Source: Bdellovibrionales bacterium RIFOXYC1_FULL_37_79
GTDB taxonomy: Bacteria; Bdellovibrionota; Bacteriovoracia; Bacteriovoracales; Bacteriovoracaceae
Assembly: GCA_001770015.1 (NCBI GenBank)
Contig: MEQB01000064.1
Coordinates: 95,107 to 159,106, forward strand
DNA length: 64,000 bases
Direction of reading: 5' to 3'
Translations under genes and position numbers: made by a program
Notes under the pieces: generated by a model
Databases searched by the model: none
Told to the model about the DNA's origin: nothing
What the model saw: the letters and a program-made list of their open reading frames with translations, nothing else
Part shown: positions 24,772 through 32,437 of the stretch, in pieces
How the letters are laid out: the number at the start of each line of letters is the position of its first letter
Position numbering within the stretch: position 1 is the stretch's first letter

Positions 24772-25533
24772 TTATTTCTCCACATTAATTTTCGTTAAGG
24801 GGAATAACTGAAACGATAATGTGTATATTTCAGTGGGATTGCCGGTTTCTAAGAGTTCGGCAATCTTCCTCTTGGTTGACATTAGAACATTTTTTGCTTT
24901 TTCTAATTGATTTAAGTCAATGGCCATTGTAATTGTGCTGAATTCTCGTAATTTTATATCAATTTTCTCTAAAGCATCGTGTGCGAGATCCAATGTTTCA
25001 TGATGGTATTTTTTGATCGCCGAAGAAGGAATATCCCTGGTGGTAGAAAGAGGCAGGGATGTGCGTACCAATCGATGATCCTGGATCTCAATAACTTTCA
25101 TCCTCTGGAGCCTTTCCAGAGCACTTTGGGCATCACTTTCAACAATGCCGAGCCGATTGGCAATCCATTTAGGATCAGCTTTGTTATGTTTTATTTTGGT
25201 GAGATTTAAAATGGCCATATAATGCCATTCAGAAATTAATCTAAAGGTATCCTCTGCCAATTGGATGGTTTCAATTTCTGCAGAAGTCGGTTTTTTAGAA
25301 CCCTTCCCTTCAAAAAGAAGAGCACTCTCTTCTTTGGGAGAAAGTGCCAGCTTTTTAGCTATTTTTTGTAGATTTTTACGGGATAACTTTCGTTTACTTG
25401 CCAGTAGATCAGACAATGAAGTGCAGCCGATCCCTAAATCTCGGGAAAATGCCCGGAGAGAATACATTGGGTTTCGATAACGTCTTCGATCAAATTCTTT
25501 GGATAATATTTCTTTGCAATAACTAGTTTCCAT
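24772..25533 (-). CDS. TIGR02147 family (DUF4423) regulator
   Basis: A 253-residue protein of the family abundant in Bdellovibrio and Fibrobacter. The N-terminal half is an XRE-like helix-turn-helix (about residues 22-62: NPMYSLRAFSRDLGIGCTSL then LSDLLASKRKLSRKNLQKIA). The core is DUF4423: EWHYMAILNLTKIK near residue 99, WIANRLGIVESDAQSALERL and the C-terminal TITMAIDLNQLEKAKNVL with the ending ...YTLSFQLFPLT. These are thought to be transcription regulators of the adjacent secreted gene; here the downstream partner encodes an HExxH protein whose start is 1 bp after this stop. The family call is firm, the target is inference. Confidence 0.85.
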   Translation of the reverse strand: METSYCKEILSKEFDRRRYRNPMYSLRAFSRDLGIGCTSLSDLLASKRKLSRKNLQKIAKKLALSPKEESALLFEGKGSKKPTSAEIETIQLAEDTFRLISEWHYMAILNLTKIKHNKADPKWIANRLGIVESDAQSALERLQRMKVIEIQDHRLVRTSLPLSTTRDIPSSAIKKYHHETLDLAHDALEKIDIKLREFSTITMAIDLNQLEKAKNVLMSTKRKIAELLETGNPTEIYTLSFQLFPLTKINVEK

Positions 25534-25652
25534 CAGGTGGAGCTTGGCCAGTGGTTAAAGTCTGTTTAAAAAATATTGTCAAATTTTTAACCTAAACACA
25601 AGTAAAAAGATTTGTTGTCCCGTTTTCGGGTTTTAATTTTGTTTCTGTAAAA

Positions 25653-26354
25653 CTACCGGGTGATTTGAACTTTGTCCCGAAGGGTATCTTCATACAAATT
25701 GCCAAGATCAATCGTTAAAGCGATGGTCCGGTTTTTTCGGTCAATGAATTCGGCCATAAAACGCCTTTCGGAAAGATCAGTATTTTTTAAACCAGGATTA
25801 TTGTATGCCTCTGGCATGTCGGTTTTCATATTTTTGTAATTACCAATGAAGTCACTTCCACCTTTGCAAAAACGCACGGCCTGCACTCCCAGAAAATTTT
25901 CAATGTGTGGGGGGGTTGAACTTTTGTTCGTTCTGATCAAACAGGGAACGGTTTTGGTGTCACCGGCTTTTTTACCAGATCGAGACGGAGCACTCTTGCC
26001 CCACACTCCGAAGGGGCAATTGCTGTTTTTATAAACGATGGTGAATTCTTCCAGTTTATTATCTCTAAAAACGCTTGTTTGGATTTCCAGTTCCTGGTTT
26101 TTTTTATATTTAATTTGGTTTGCCAGCGCAATATCTCTTTTAAGCTTTTTTACAGGAATCATCAGACTGGCGATGCTTTCATATTTATCGGAGGAGTCCT
26201 GGAGAAAGGAGTCCTTGCTTCGAGTAATCATTAGAAGTCCCACGATGACAATACCCGCCAGCGCCACGGTAACGACAATTTCTATCATGGTAGTTCCTGT
26301 AAAACTTTTTAAAATAAATTTGGTAGTTCTTTTCCCATTATCCATGTCGTCCAA
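25653..26354 (-). CDS. Prepilin-like (type II/IV pseudopilin) protein, minor
   Basis: A 233-residue protein with a prepilin-type N-terminus: basic leader (KRTTKFILKSF), then FTG|TTMIEIVV with the cleavage Gly and the conserved Glu at +5, followed by an 18-residue hydrophobic helix (VTVALAGIVIVGLLMI). The rest is a soluble, mostly beta domain with three cysteines. It should be processed by a prepilin peptidase and added to a pilus or secretion pseudopilus. It starts inside the end of the preceding pseudopilin gene (46 bp overlap), so they form one operon. ATG 26345 is an alternative start. No ATPase or secretin gene is nearby. Confidence 0.75.
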   Translation of the reverse strand: MDDMDNGKRTTKFILKSFTGTTMIEIVVTVALAGIVIVGLLMITRSKDSFLQDSSDKYESIASLMIPVKKLKRDIALANQIKYKKNQELEIQTSVFRDNKLEEFTIVYKNSNCPFGVWGKSAPSRSGKKAGDTKTVPCLIRTNKSSTPPHIENFLGVQAVRFCKGGSDFIGNYKNMKTDMPEAYNNPGLKNTDLSERRFMAEFIDRKNRTIALTIDLGNLYEDTLRDKVQITR

Positions 26355-26869
26355 CTCACATTTTGCACTAAATGATTTGCAATATCTTCTTTTTTAAAAT
26401 TAAAGGTTACGTTGGCAATTATCTCTTTGTGGCATCTTTTAAAATGATCAAGGGATTGGAAACAGGGGGCGTTTTTATTTGGCATACGAGTGGTTCGATT
26501 TTTGTCATAGACGTTCACCTGGTAGGAAACTTTGATAATCCTGGGGGTAAGCTTGACCCAGGATTTAAGCCATCCTGTTTTTGGATTTTTCGAGTTGGAT
26601 GCATATTCAGTGCCTAGTAACAGAGAATTATCCATTATAAGATTGTACATCTTTTCAACTTTTAAAGAGGATATGGTGCTGGCAATGCTTTCAGCGGTCA
26701 GTTGGGCCTGCCATTTGGTTTCCAGTCTGACTATATTGTCATGATCCTGGTCATACATGCTGGTAAATGAGTAATAGGCGATCAGAGATATGGCTGCAGC
26801 AATAAAAACTTCCACAATGCTCAGGGCACCTTTGGGATTTAAAAATAAAATTTTTCTTATTTTAGACAT
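26309..26869 (-). CDS. Prepilin-like (pseudopilin) protein
   Basis: A 186-residue protein with leader MSKIRKILFLNPKG and cleavage motif KG|ALSIVEVFI (Glu at +5 after processing at Gly), then a hydrophobic helix AAAISLIAYYSF. The mature domain carries two cysteines (NKAPCFQSL and KRCHKE reading as NAPCF and FKRCH). It resembles PulJ/PilW-type minor pilins in layout, though I cannot name the subfamily. It overlaps the next pseudopilin gene. Together they may initiate assembly or modify the tip of a pilus; the rest of the machinery is outside this window. Confidence 0.72.
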   Translation of the reverse strand: MSKIRKILFLNPKGALSIVEVFIAAAISLIAYYSFTSMYDQDHDNIVRLETKWQAQLTAESIASTISSLKVEKMYNLIMDNSLLLGTEYASNSKNPKTGWLKSWVKLTPRIIKVSYQVNVYDKNRTTRMPNKNAPCFQSLDHFKRCHKEIIANVTFNFKKEDIANHLVQNVSWTTWIMGKELPNLF

Positions 26870-26916
26870 ACCAAGATTTTAACATAAAATTGGAATTTTT
26901 AAAGAAGAGGCAATTT

Positions 26917-27225
26917 TTAGTGGAATTCCCGATGGAAGATACCAGTTTTAGAAAATTCGCTTTGACTGGTTACCCGGGTACGGTCAGGAATTTGATTGAT
27001 ATCAGCGCATCGGGCACAAATCCACTGTACTCGAATGGTCGGGTTGTTATGTTGATACTTTTCCACATCAGGTAAAATATTGTTGCATACTTCACAATAA
27101 TTGCGGGTTTCTTGATGTTTGACTTTTTTGGTAACTTGTTTTTTTGCCAGTTTTGGTCTTTCATTTTCCTGACGACTTGCTTTAAAGCCAGCTTGTTGTA
27201 AGGCATCCTTAATGCTTTTACCCAT
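26917..27225 (-). CDS. Small zinc-ribbon protein, function unknown
   Basis: A 102-residue basic protein. The N-terminus MGKSIKDALQQAGF resembles the start of DUF2058/YaiL nucleoproteins, followed by a lysine-rich linker (KLAKKQVTKKVKHQ), then CEVC and CARC (about residues 44-47 and 70-73), a probable zinc ribbon. The tail is Ser/Thr/Phe-rich without family signal. The ATG at 27225 follows AAGGAG with normal spacing. The layout suggests RNA or ribosome binding, but this is inference. Confidence 0.7.
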   Translation of the reverse strand: MGKSIKDALQQAGFKASRQENERPKLAKKQVTKKVKHQETRNYCEVCNNILPDVEKYQHNNPTIRVQWICARCADINQIPDRTRVTSQSEFSKTGIFHREFH

Positions 27226-27339
27226 AAATTCAAACTCCTTAAAAAAAGCGAAACAGGTATAAATATTAATAATGGATTTTTCTGGATTATAAAAGAAATT
27301 TTTTGCACAATTAATGAATAAATGAAAAATAGGTGATGT

Positions 27340-27591
27340 GTGGCAAAAATAATGATTTATGAAAAGAAATGGTGTCCTTATTGTAGGAAGGCCAAGGAAT
27401 TTTTAATCCAAAAAAAGATTGAATTTGAAGCCATTGATGTTGAGCAAAACAGGTCTGTATTTGAAGAATTGATGGATACTCATAATTGGGATACAGTTCC
27501 AATGATTTTTATAGATAAAAAATTGATTGGTGGCTTTTCGGATTTGATGGCATTGGAAGCAAAAGGTTTGCTTAACAAGTTACTGTCTTAG
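27340..27591 (+). CDS. Glutaredoxin
   Basis: A complete 83-residue dithiol glutaredoxin: IMIYEKKWCPYCRKAKEFL with redox pair Cys12-Pro-Tyr-Cys15, the cis-Pro segment WDTVPMIFID and the glutathione-site GGFSDLMAL. It reduces protein and glutathione disulfides in the cytosol. It starts at GTG 27340 after AGGTGA. It lies 16 bp upstream of the purine permease gene and is probably co-transcribed with it. Confidence 0.93.
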   Translation: MAKIMIYEKKWCPYCRKAKEFLIQKKIEFEAIDVEQNRSVFEELMDTHNWDTVPMIFIDKKLIGGFSDLMALEAKGLLNKLLS

Positions 27592-27607
27592 GTAGGGGAT
27601 GTTGATT

Positions 27608-28921
27608 ATGTTTGAGAAATATTTTGAGTTAAGGGAAAATGGTACGAATTTAAAAACTGAAATTTTGGCGGGGATAACTGTTTTTCTGGCCATGGGGTAT
27701 ATTGTTATCGTTAATCCGATCATATTAGGTCAAGCGGGACTACCTCAAAGTGGTGTGGCTACAGCTACTATTTTGATTACCGTTTTTTCCAGTATTTTAA
27801 TGGGTGTCTATGCCAAAAACCCGATAGCCGTGGCACCAGGTATGGGATTGAATGCCTATTTTACTTTTTCTGTGGTCAAGGGAATGAATGTTACTCCTGA
27901 AGTTGCGCTGGGGACAGTGTTTTGGTCGGGAGTGTTTTTTGTCATACTATCTGCGTCCAATATCCGTTCAAAAATAGTGGAAGCGATTCCCAAGCAGCTT
28001 AGATATGCAGTGTCTTGTGGAATTGGTTTGTTCATTGCGGTGATTGGTTTTGTTAATGCTGGATTTGTGGTGGCTTCTCCTGCCACACTGATTACTCAAG
28101 GCGCATTGAATGCGAAAACTATCACGTTTATGTTGGGTCTTTTTTTAACTTCATTTTTTTTGGTAAAAAAAATCCCAGGAGGAACTTTACTTGGAATTAT
28201 TACGACCACGGTGCTGGCCATTCCGATTGGCAGGTTTTGGGGGAGCGAGGTGATTGTTTCGAGTTTTTCAAAGATTATATCCATGCCTGATTTTTCTCTT
28301 TTTTTAAAACTGGAATTGCTGGAAAGTTTGAAATTGGTTTATGTCCCGGTTATCTTTTCATTTTTATTTACAGATATGTTTGATAGCTTGTCCACTTTTA
28401 TGGGAGTGGCGGAAGCTGGCAACTTATTGGATAAGGAAGGCAATCCCAGAAACTTGAAAAAATCTCTGTTAGCTGATGCGATTTCCACACTGATTTCAGG
28501 AATTTTGGGTTCAAGTTCAGGTACCAGCTATATTGAATCCGCCGCCGGAGTTAATGCCGGTGGAAGAACCGGATTGGTGGCAGTTGTGGCGGGCCTGTGT
28601 TTTGTGCCGTTATTGTTTTTTTCGCCACTACTTAGTCTGGTGCCCTCTTTGGCCACGGCTCCGGTGCTGGTATTAGTGGGAGTTTTTATGATGGTGCCCA
28701 TTACTAAAATTAATTGGTACTCCCTGGATGATGCGGTTCCCGCATTTTTGGCAGCTATCTTGATTCCCATGACTTATTCCATAACCAACGGGATTGTTTG
28801 GGGGATGTTATCGTTTTTGGTTTTAAAAGTTTTGAGTAAAAAATATCATGAAGTAAACCTTGGTTTGGTGGGAGTTTGTATTCTCTCGGTGATTGCGCTT
28901 TACCTGGGGCATTTTCATTAA
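27608..28921 (+). CDS. NCS2 family purine permease (AzgA/PbuG-like)
   Basis: An inner-membrane permease of about 437 residues with 12-14 hydrophobic segments. Marks of the AzgA (adenine/guanine/hypoxanthine) branch are visible: the N-terminus GTNLKTEILAGITVFLAMGY, PIAVAPGMGLNAYF, the substrate-site TDMFDSLSTFMGVAEAG and SGTSYIESAAGVNAGGRTGL. It imports purine bases with protons, which fits scavenging from prey or the environment. The start is put at ATG 27608, with GGGGAT upstream; ATG 27599 is also possible. Confidence 0.88.
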   Translation: MFEKYFELRENGTNLKTEILAGITVFLAMGYIVIVNPIILGQAGLPQSGVATATILITVFSSILMGVYAKNPIAVAPGMGLNAYFTFSVVKGMNVTPEVALGTVFWSGVFFVILSASNIRSKIVEAIPKQLRYAVSCGIGLFIAVIGFVNAGFVVASPATLITQGALNAKTITFMLGLFLTSFFLVKKIPGGTLLGIITTTVLAIPIGRFWGSEVIVSSFSKIISMPDFSLFLKLELLESLKLVYVPVIFSFLFTDMFDSLSTFMGVAEAGNLLDKEGNPRNLKKSLLADAISTLISGILGSSSGTSYIESAAGVNAGGRTGLVAVVAGLCFVPLLFFSPLLSLVPSLATAPVLVLVGVFMMVPITKINWYSLDDAVPAFLAAILIPMTYSITNGIVWGMLSFLVLKVLSKKYHEVNLGLVGVCILSVIALYLGHFH

Positions 28922-28941
28922 TTAAAGAGCCAGGTTATAGG

Positions 28942-29958
28942 TTAATTAAAAACCCCAGCACATTGAGTTTGACAAAAAGTACATAGACCTGATGAATTTA
29001 AATGCAGCTGTTTAATAAGATAATTTTCTCTTTCAATAATGATCTGGTGGCAGTTATGGCAGTAGGTGTGTTGTCCTGCAGGGTTTTGAATATTTCCGGT
29101 ATAGACATATTGAAGACCATTTTTGAGGGCGATCTCCCGGGCTTTTTTTAGAGTAGTGGGAGGGGTCATTTGGTGGTTAAGCATTTTATGGGCCGGGTGA
29201 AAAGCCGAAAAGTGAAGGGGAACATGTGCCCCCAAATTATTAGCAATCCAGTCAGTCATCTTTTCCAATTCTTTGGTTGAATCATTTAGCCCGGGAATGA
29301 TCAAGGTCGTAATTTCAGTCCAGACTTTGGTGTTTTTGACCACATATTTTAAGGTTTCCAGCACCGGCTCCAGATGGGCATTGCAATACTGCTTGTAAAA
29401 AGCCTCGCTAAAAGATTTTAAATCGATGTTGGCAGCATCTAGGAAGGAAAAGAAACCAGGTCTGGCCTCGTCAGAGATGTAGCCGTTGGAAACCGCTACG
29501 GTTTTGATATCTGCTATCTTGGCATGTCTGGAAACACTCTGGGCAAATTCAAAAAAAATGATTGGTTCGTTATAAGTGAAGGCAACTAATTTAGTATGGT
29601 AATTTTTGGCAAGCTGGATAATGTCAGTGGGATTAGTGACCGGCGTAGTTTTATAATGATCTGGTGGAGGATTGGAAAGGTGGTGATTTTGGCAGAAATG
29701 GCAATCGAGATTGCATCCAAAAGTGCCAAAAGATAAAATTGAACTACCCGGATAAAAATGATAAAGAGGTTTTTTTTCTATGGGGTCCATAGAGAGTCCG
29801 CACGGTCTTGCGTAGGTAAGTGGAGTAATTTGGCCATCGCTATTTTTTCTGGCCTGGCAATGCCCGAGTTGCTGATTTTTTAAAATACATTTTCGAGGAC
29901 AGACGAGACATTGAATTTTATCTACATCAATTTTTTTGGAAAATTTTTGATCATTCAT
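28942..29958 (-). CDS. amrS: AmmeMemoRadiSam system radical SAM enzyme (AmrS)
   Basis: A 338-residue radical SAM protein related to pyruvate-formate-lyase activase. It has an N-terminal cysteine cluster CLVCPRKC...GHCQAR, the SAM cluster motif FGCNLDCHFCQN, NIDLKSFSEAFYK, the TTLIIPGLND strand, and a C-terminal zinc-ribbon-like part (YCHNCHQ ... CTFCQTQC). This layout is that of AmrS, which normally works with AMMECR1- and MEMO-domain proteins; neither partner is encoded here. The product of the system is unknown. The start ATG 29958 (MNDQKF) is chosen; ORF extension to 30018 has no support. Confidence 0.88.
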   Translation of the reverse strand: MNDQKFSKKIDVDKIQCLVCPRKCILKNQQLGHCQARKNSDGQITPLTYARPCGLSMDPIEKKPLYHFYPGSSILSFGTFGCNLDCHFCQNHHLSNPPPDHYKTTPVTNPTDIIQLAKNYHTKLVAFTYNEPIIFFEFAQSVSRHAKIADIKTVAVSNGYISDEARPGFFSFLDAANIDLKSFSEAFYKQYCNAHLEPVLETLKYVVKNTKVWTEITTLIIPGLNDSTKELEKMTDWIANNLGAHVPLHFSAFHPAHKMLNHQMTPPTTLKKAREIALKNGLQYVYTGNIQNPAGQHTYCHNCHQIIIERENYLIKQLHLNSSGLCTFCQTQCAGVFN

Positions 29959-30144
29959 AAGATTGTAATTAAATGTTTGAAAATAGTTTACCTCATTATA
30001 ACAGAAAAATTCCAACAAAGATCATGCATATCAACTGGTTATGCTTTTTTTTTGTATTAGTGGCTGGAGGTGGCAATTTTTGACAGTTTTAGAAAAAATT
30101 CAGACAATTTAAAAGTATATTTTTTCCAGAAAGGATAAATTACT

Positions 30145-31500
30145 ATGAAGGAATATAGAAAAATCTCATTGCTGTTCTTTTTAATTCTAATCTTTATATT
30201 CACCTCTGCCTCTTATGCTTCGAAAATTGTTGAGGAAGGTTATTTTGTTTTTGATGCAGATCGGATGCATTTAAACCTAATTAAATCCCAATCAGATTTA
30301 ACTATCGACTTAATTAGTGCTTCAGGCTACGAGGTGTATGGGCCAAAAGGTACCCAAATCTGGTTGAATAATCTGGGTGTTTCTTTTATTTCACTTAGTG
30401 AGATACAGGATAGGGCCGCTATCGATTATATGAGTCCTGAAGCTGTTAATGCTGAGTTGAGAAGGCTGGAGCAAACTTATCCTCATCTTGCCAAAGTAGT
30501 CAAAATTGGACAGTCGGTGGCCGGAAGAGATCTGCTTTTTATTAAAATTTCTGATCACCCAGAAGTTGATGAGGTTGAACCAGAGTTTAAATACGTGGGT
30601 AATATGCATGGGGATGAGATCGCCAATCGGGAAGTTTTGTTAAAATTTGTTGAGTATATGCTTAGTGAATATGGCAAAAATGATGCTATTACGAGCTTGA
30701 TTGATAATACAGAAATTTGGATCATGCCATCCATGAATCCTGATGGTGCCGCTTCAAGAAGAAGAGGTAATCAACGCTGGGTGGATTTAAATAGGGATTT
30801 TCCAGATTTTACATCCTCCGAAAATGCTAATGCGCCGGAAAATCGGGCCATTGAAACCAAGGCGATAATGGGTTTTCAAAGTGAACGCAACTTTGCTCTT
30901 TCGGCTAATTTTCACGGCGGAGCTGTGTGTATTAATTATCCGTGGGATACTACTCCTGCTCGTCCTCCACTACTTGATTTTATAATTGAAATTTCCAGGG
31001 AGTATGCCAATAAGATTCCTGAAATGATGAATTCAAGTCAATTCCACGGAGGGATCACCAACGGGTATGATTGGTATGAAGTCAATGGAGGGATGCAAGA
31101 TTGGAGTTTTTACTGGCATGGGGATTTGCAGATAACCGTTGAGATGCATGGCTCAAAGTGGCCTAGCTATCGAAAGGTGGAGGAATATTATAAGTCTCAC
31201 AAAAATTCATTGTTAAGTTTTATTAAAAGAGTCCATCAAGGTGCTGGTTTTTATTTTGATGATCGGTCGTTGAAAGGTAGGGTTTCAATTTTTAAACTTG
31301 AAGATATGGCAGGTCTTGGCAAACAGGATATAGGTAACTTCTCATTTAAAAATGGAGAATTTTTCAAGGTTTTAAATCCGGGGCAATATGAATTGATTAT
31401 TGAAACAAGTGATAAGGGTAAATATCATGCTGATATAGAGGTTAAAGCTTCTCAAGTTTATGATAACGGAAATTATCTCAAATTAGATCTGGAAATTTAG
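30145..31500 (+). CDS. Secreted zinc carboxypeptidase, M14 family
   Basis: A 451-residue protein with a signal peptide (KISLLFFLILIFIFTSASYAS) followed by a short prodomain-like region and an M14 (carboxypeptidase B/D type) catalytic domain. Visible: zinc ligands in VGNMHGDEIANRE, SMNPDG, the substrate-site RGNQRWVDLNRDFPD, third zinc ligand in SANFHGGAV, the active-site NGYDWYEVNGGMQDW loop and the catalytic Glu in QITVEMHG. A C-terminal transthyretin-like domain (after about residue 370) is typical of M14B. It would remove C-terminal residues from peptides in the periplasm or outside. This fits a proteolytic, possibly predatory, lifestyle; that part is inference. Confidence 0.9.
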   Translation: MKEYRKISLLFFLILIFIFTSASYASKIVEEGYFVFDADRMHLNLIKSQSDLTIDLISASGYEVYGPKGTQIWLNNLGVSFISLSEIQDRAAIDYMSPEAVNAELRRLEQTYPHLAKVVKIGQSVAGRDLLFIKISDHPEVDEVEPEFKYVGNMHGDEIANREVLLKFVEYMLSEYGKNDAITSLIDNTEIWIMPSMNPDGAASRRRGNQRWVDLNRDFPDFTSSENANAPENRAIETKAIMGFQSERNFALSANFHGGAVCINYPWDTTPARPPLLDFIIEISREYANKIPEMMNSSQFHGGITNGYDWYEVNGGMQDWSFYWHGDLQITVEMHGSKWPSYRKVEEYYKSHKNSLLSFIKRVHQGAGFYFDDRSLKGRVSIFKLEDMAGLGKQDIGNFSFKNGEFFKVLNPGQYELIIETSDKGKYHADIEVKASQVYDNGNYLKLDLEI

Positions 31501-31515
31501 CCAAGAGCTTGGTCG

Positions 31516-32037
31516 TTAAAATTTATTTATATTCAATGCTTTAATTTTTTTCCATACAGTTGCGCGGGCGGATAAGAAGTGTTTGGAAGTGAGGTTTAAT
31601 CCTTTAGTAATGAGTCTTATTTCTTCGCTCTCATTTTCCATTACACAATCATCACTTCCAGCAATATAAAAAAGTGCTTCTAAGACACCGTACCTTTGTT
31701 GTTCACTCATAAGCTCGGACAAGGTGTGAGCGTAGATATGATGATCCAGTCCGGCCAGCTCTTTAATCTGTTGACTGGCAATAGAGATCACTGTTTGTGC
31801 TTGTAAATCATTCAAACCAGTCAGCGTGGTGATAATTTGTTGCATGGAATGAAGTTCGTCATTGGAATAATGAAAGTCTACATATGCGACTCTTGCCATA
31901 AGTCCCGCCAAGCAAGCAATGATGATTTTTTCATTTTCACTTGCGTCGGGAAGCGCCTGGGATATTTTTTCTAGGACATCATTTGACTTAGATTTTTTTT
32001 CAATATTACGATTTTTTAGTAATTCCCAGAAACCCAT
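31516..32037 (-). CDS. TerB-like (tellurite-resistance/DjlA N-domain) protein
   Basis: A helical protein of 173 residues. The central part (KIIIACLAGLMARVAYVDFHYSN then ELHSMQQII, and GVLEALFYIAGSDDCVMENESEEI) follows the TerB pattern of paired helical repeats with acidic metal-binding turns (YVDFHYSNDE and GSDDCVMENE). TerB domains occur in stress and envelope-linked proteins; the exact role is unknown. The start is put at ATG 32037; GTG 32043 is also possible. It is divergent from clpS with only about 80 bp between the starts. Confidence 0.75.
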   Translation of the reverse strand: MGFWELLKNRNIEKKSKSNDVLEKISQALPDASENEKIIIACLAGLMARVAYVDFHYSNDELHSMQQIITTLTGLNDLQAQTVISIASQQIKELAGLDHHIYAHTLSELMSEQQRYGVLEALFYIAGSDDCVMENESEEIRLITKGLNLTSKHFLSARATVWKKIKALNINKF

Positions 32038-32116
32038 ATGCACTAACTCGTTAAAGTAATTTTTTTATAGTATAGTGTCGTCTGGTGAAAATGAAAAGGA
32101 ATCTAGAGGTAAAAAA

Positions 32117-32437
32117 ATGGCACAAGAGGACAATTATGGTCGACCAGATGAAAAAACGGTTATAGAGGAAAAGTCAAAACTTAAAAGACCACCCCTCTAT
32201 CAGGTAGTTTTGCACAATGATGATTATACAACTATGGAATTTGTGATAATGGTACTGCAAAAATATTTTCATATGGATAATTTAACGGCTCAAAACACCA
32301 TGCTAAAAATTCACCAAGAGGGGGCAGCGGTTTGCGGAGTTTATACATATGAAATCGCAGAAACTAAACGAAACCATGTGATACAAAGTGCTAAAGATCA
32401 TGGGCATCCCCTTGAATGCACTATTGAGGCGCAATGA
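32117..32437 (+). CDS. clpS: ATP-dependent Clp protease adaptor ClpS
   Basis: N-end-rule adaptor that delivers substrates with destabilising N-terminal residues to ClpA. The start is ATG 32117, 6 nt after AGAGG; an upstream in-frame GTG at 32075 has no support. The 106-residue protein has a flexible N-terminal tail and the ClpS core: YQVVLHNDDYTTMEFVIMVL with the substrate-binding Asn-Asp-Asp, HQEGAAVCGVYTYEIAETK with the ClpA contact. Its stop overlaps the clpA start by 4 bp (ATGA), so the two are coupled. Confidence 0.95.
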   Translation: MAQEDNYGRPDEKTVIEEKSKLKRPPLYQVVLHNDDYTTMEFVIMVLQKYFHMDNLTAQNTMLKIHQEGAAVCGVYTYEIAETKRNHVIQSAKDHGHPLECTIEAQ

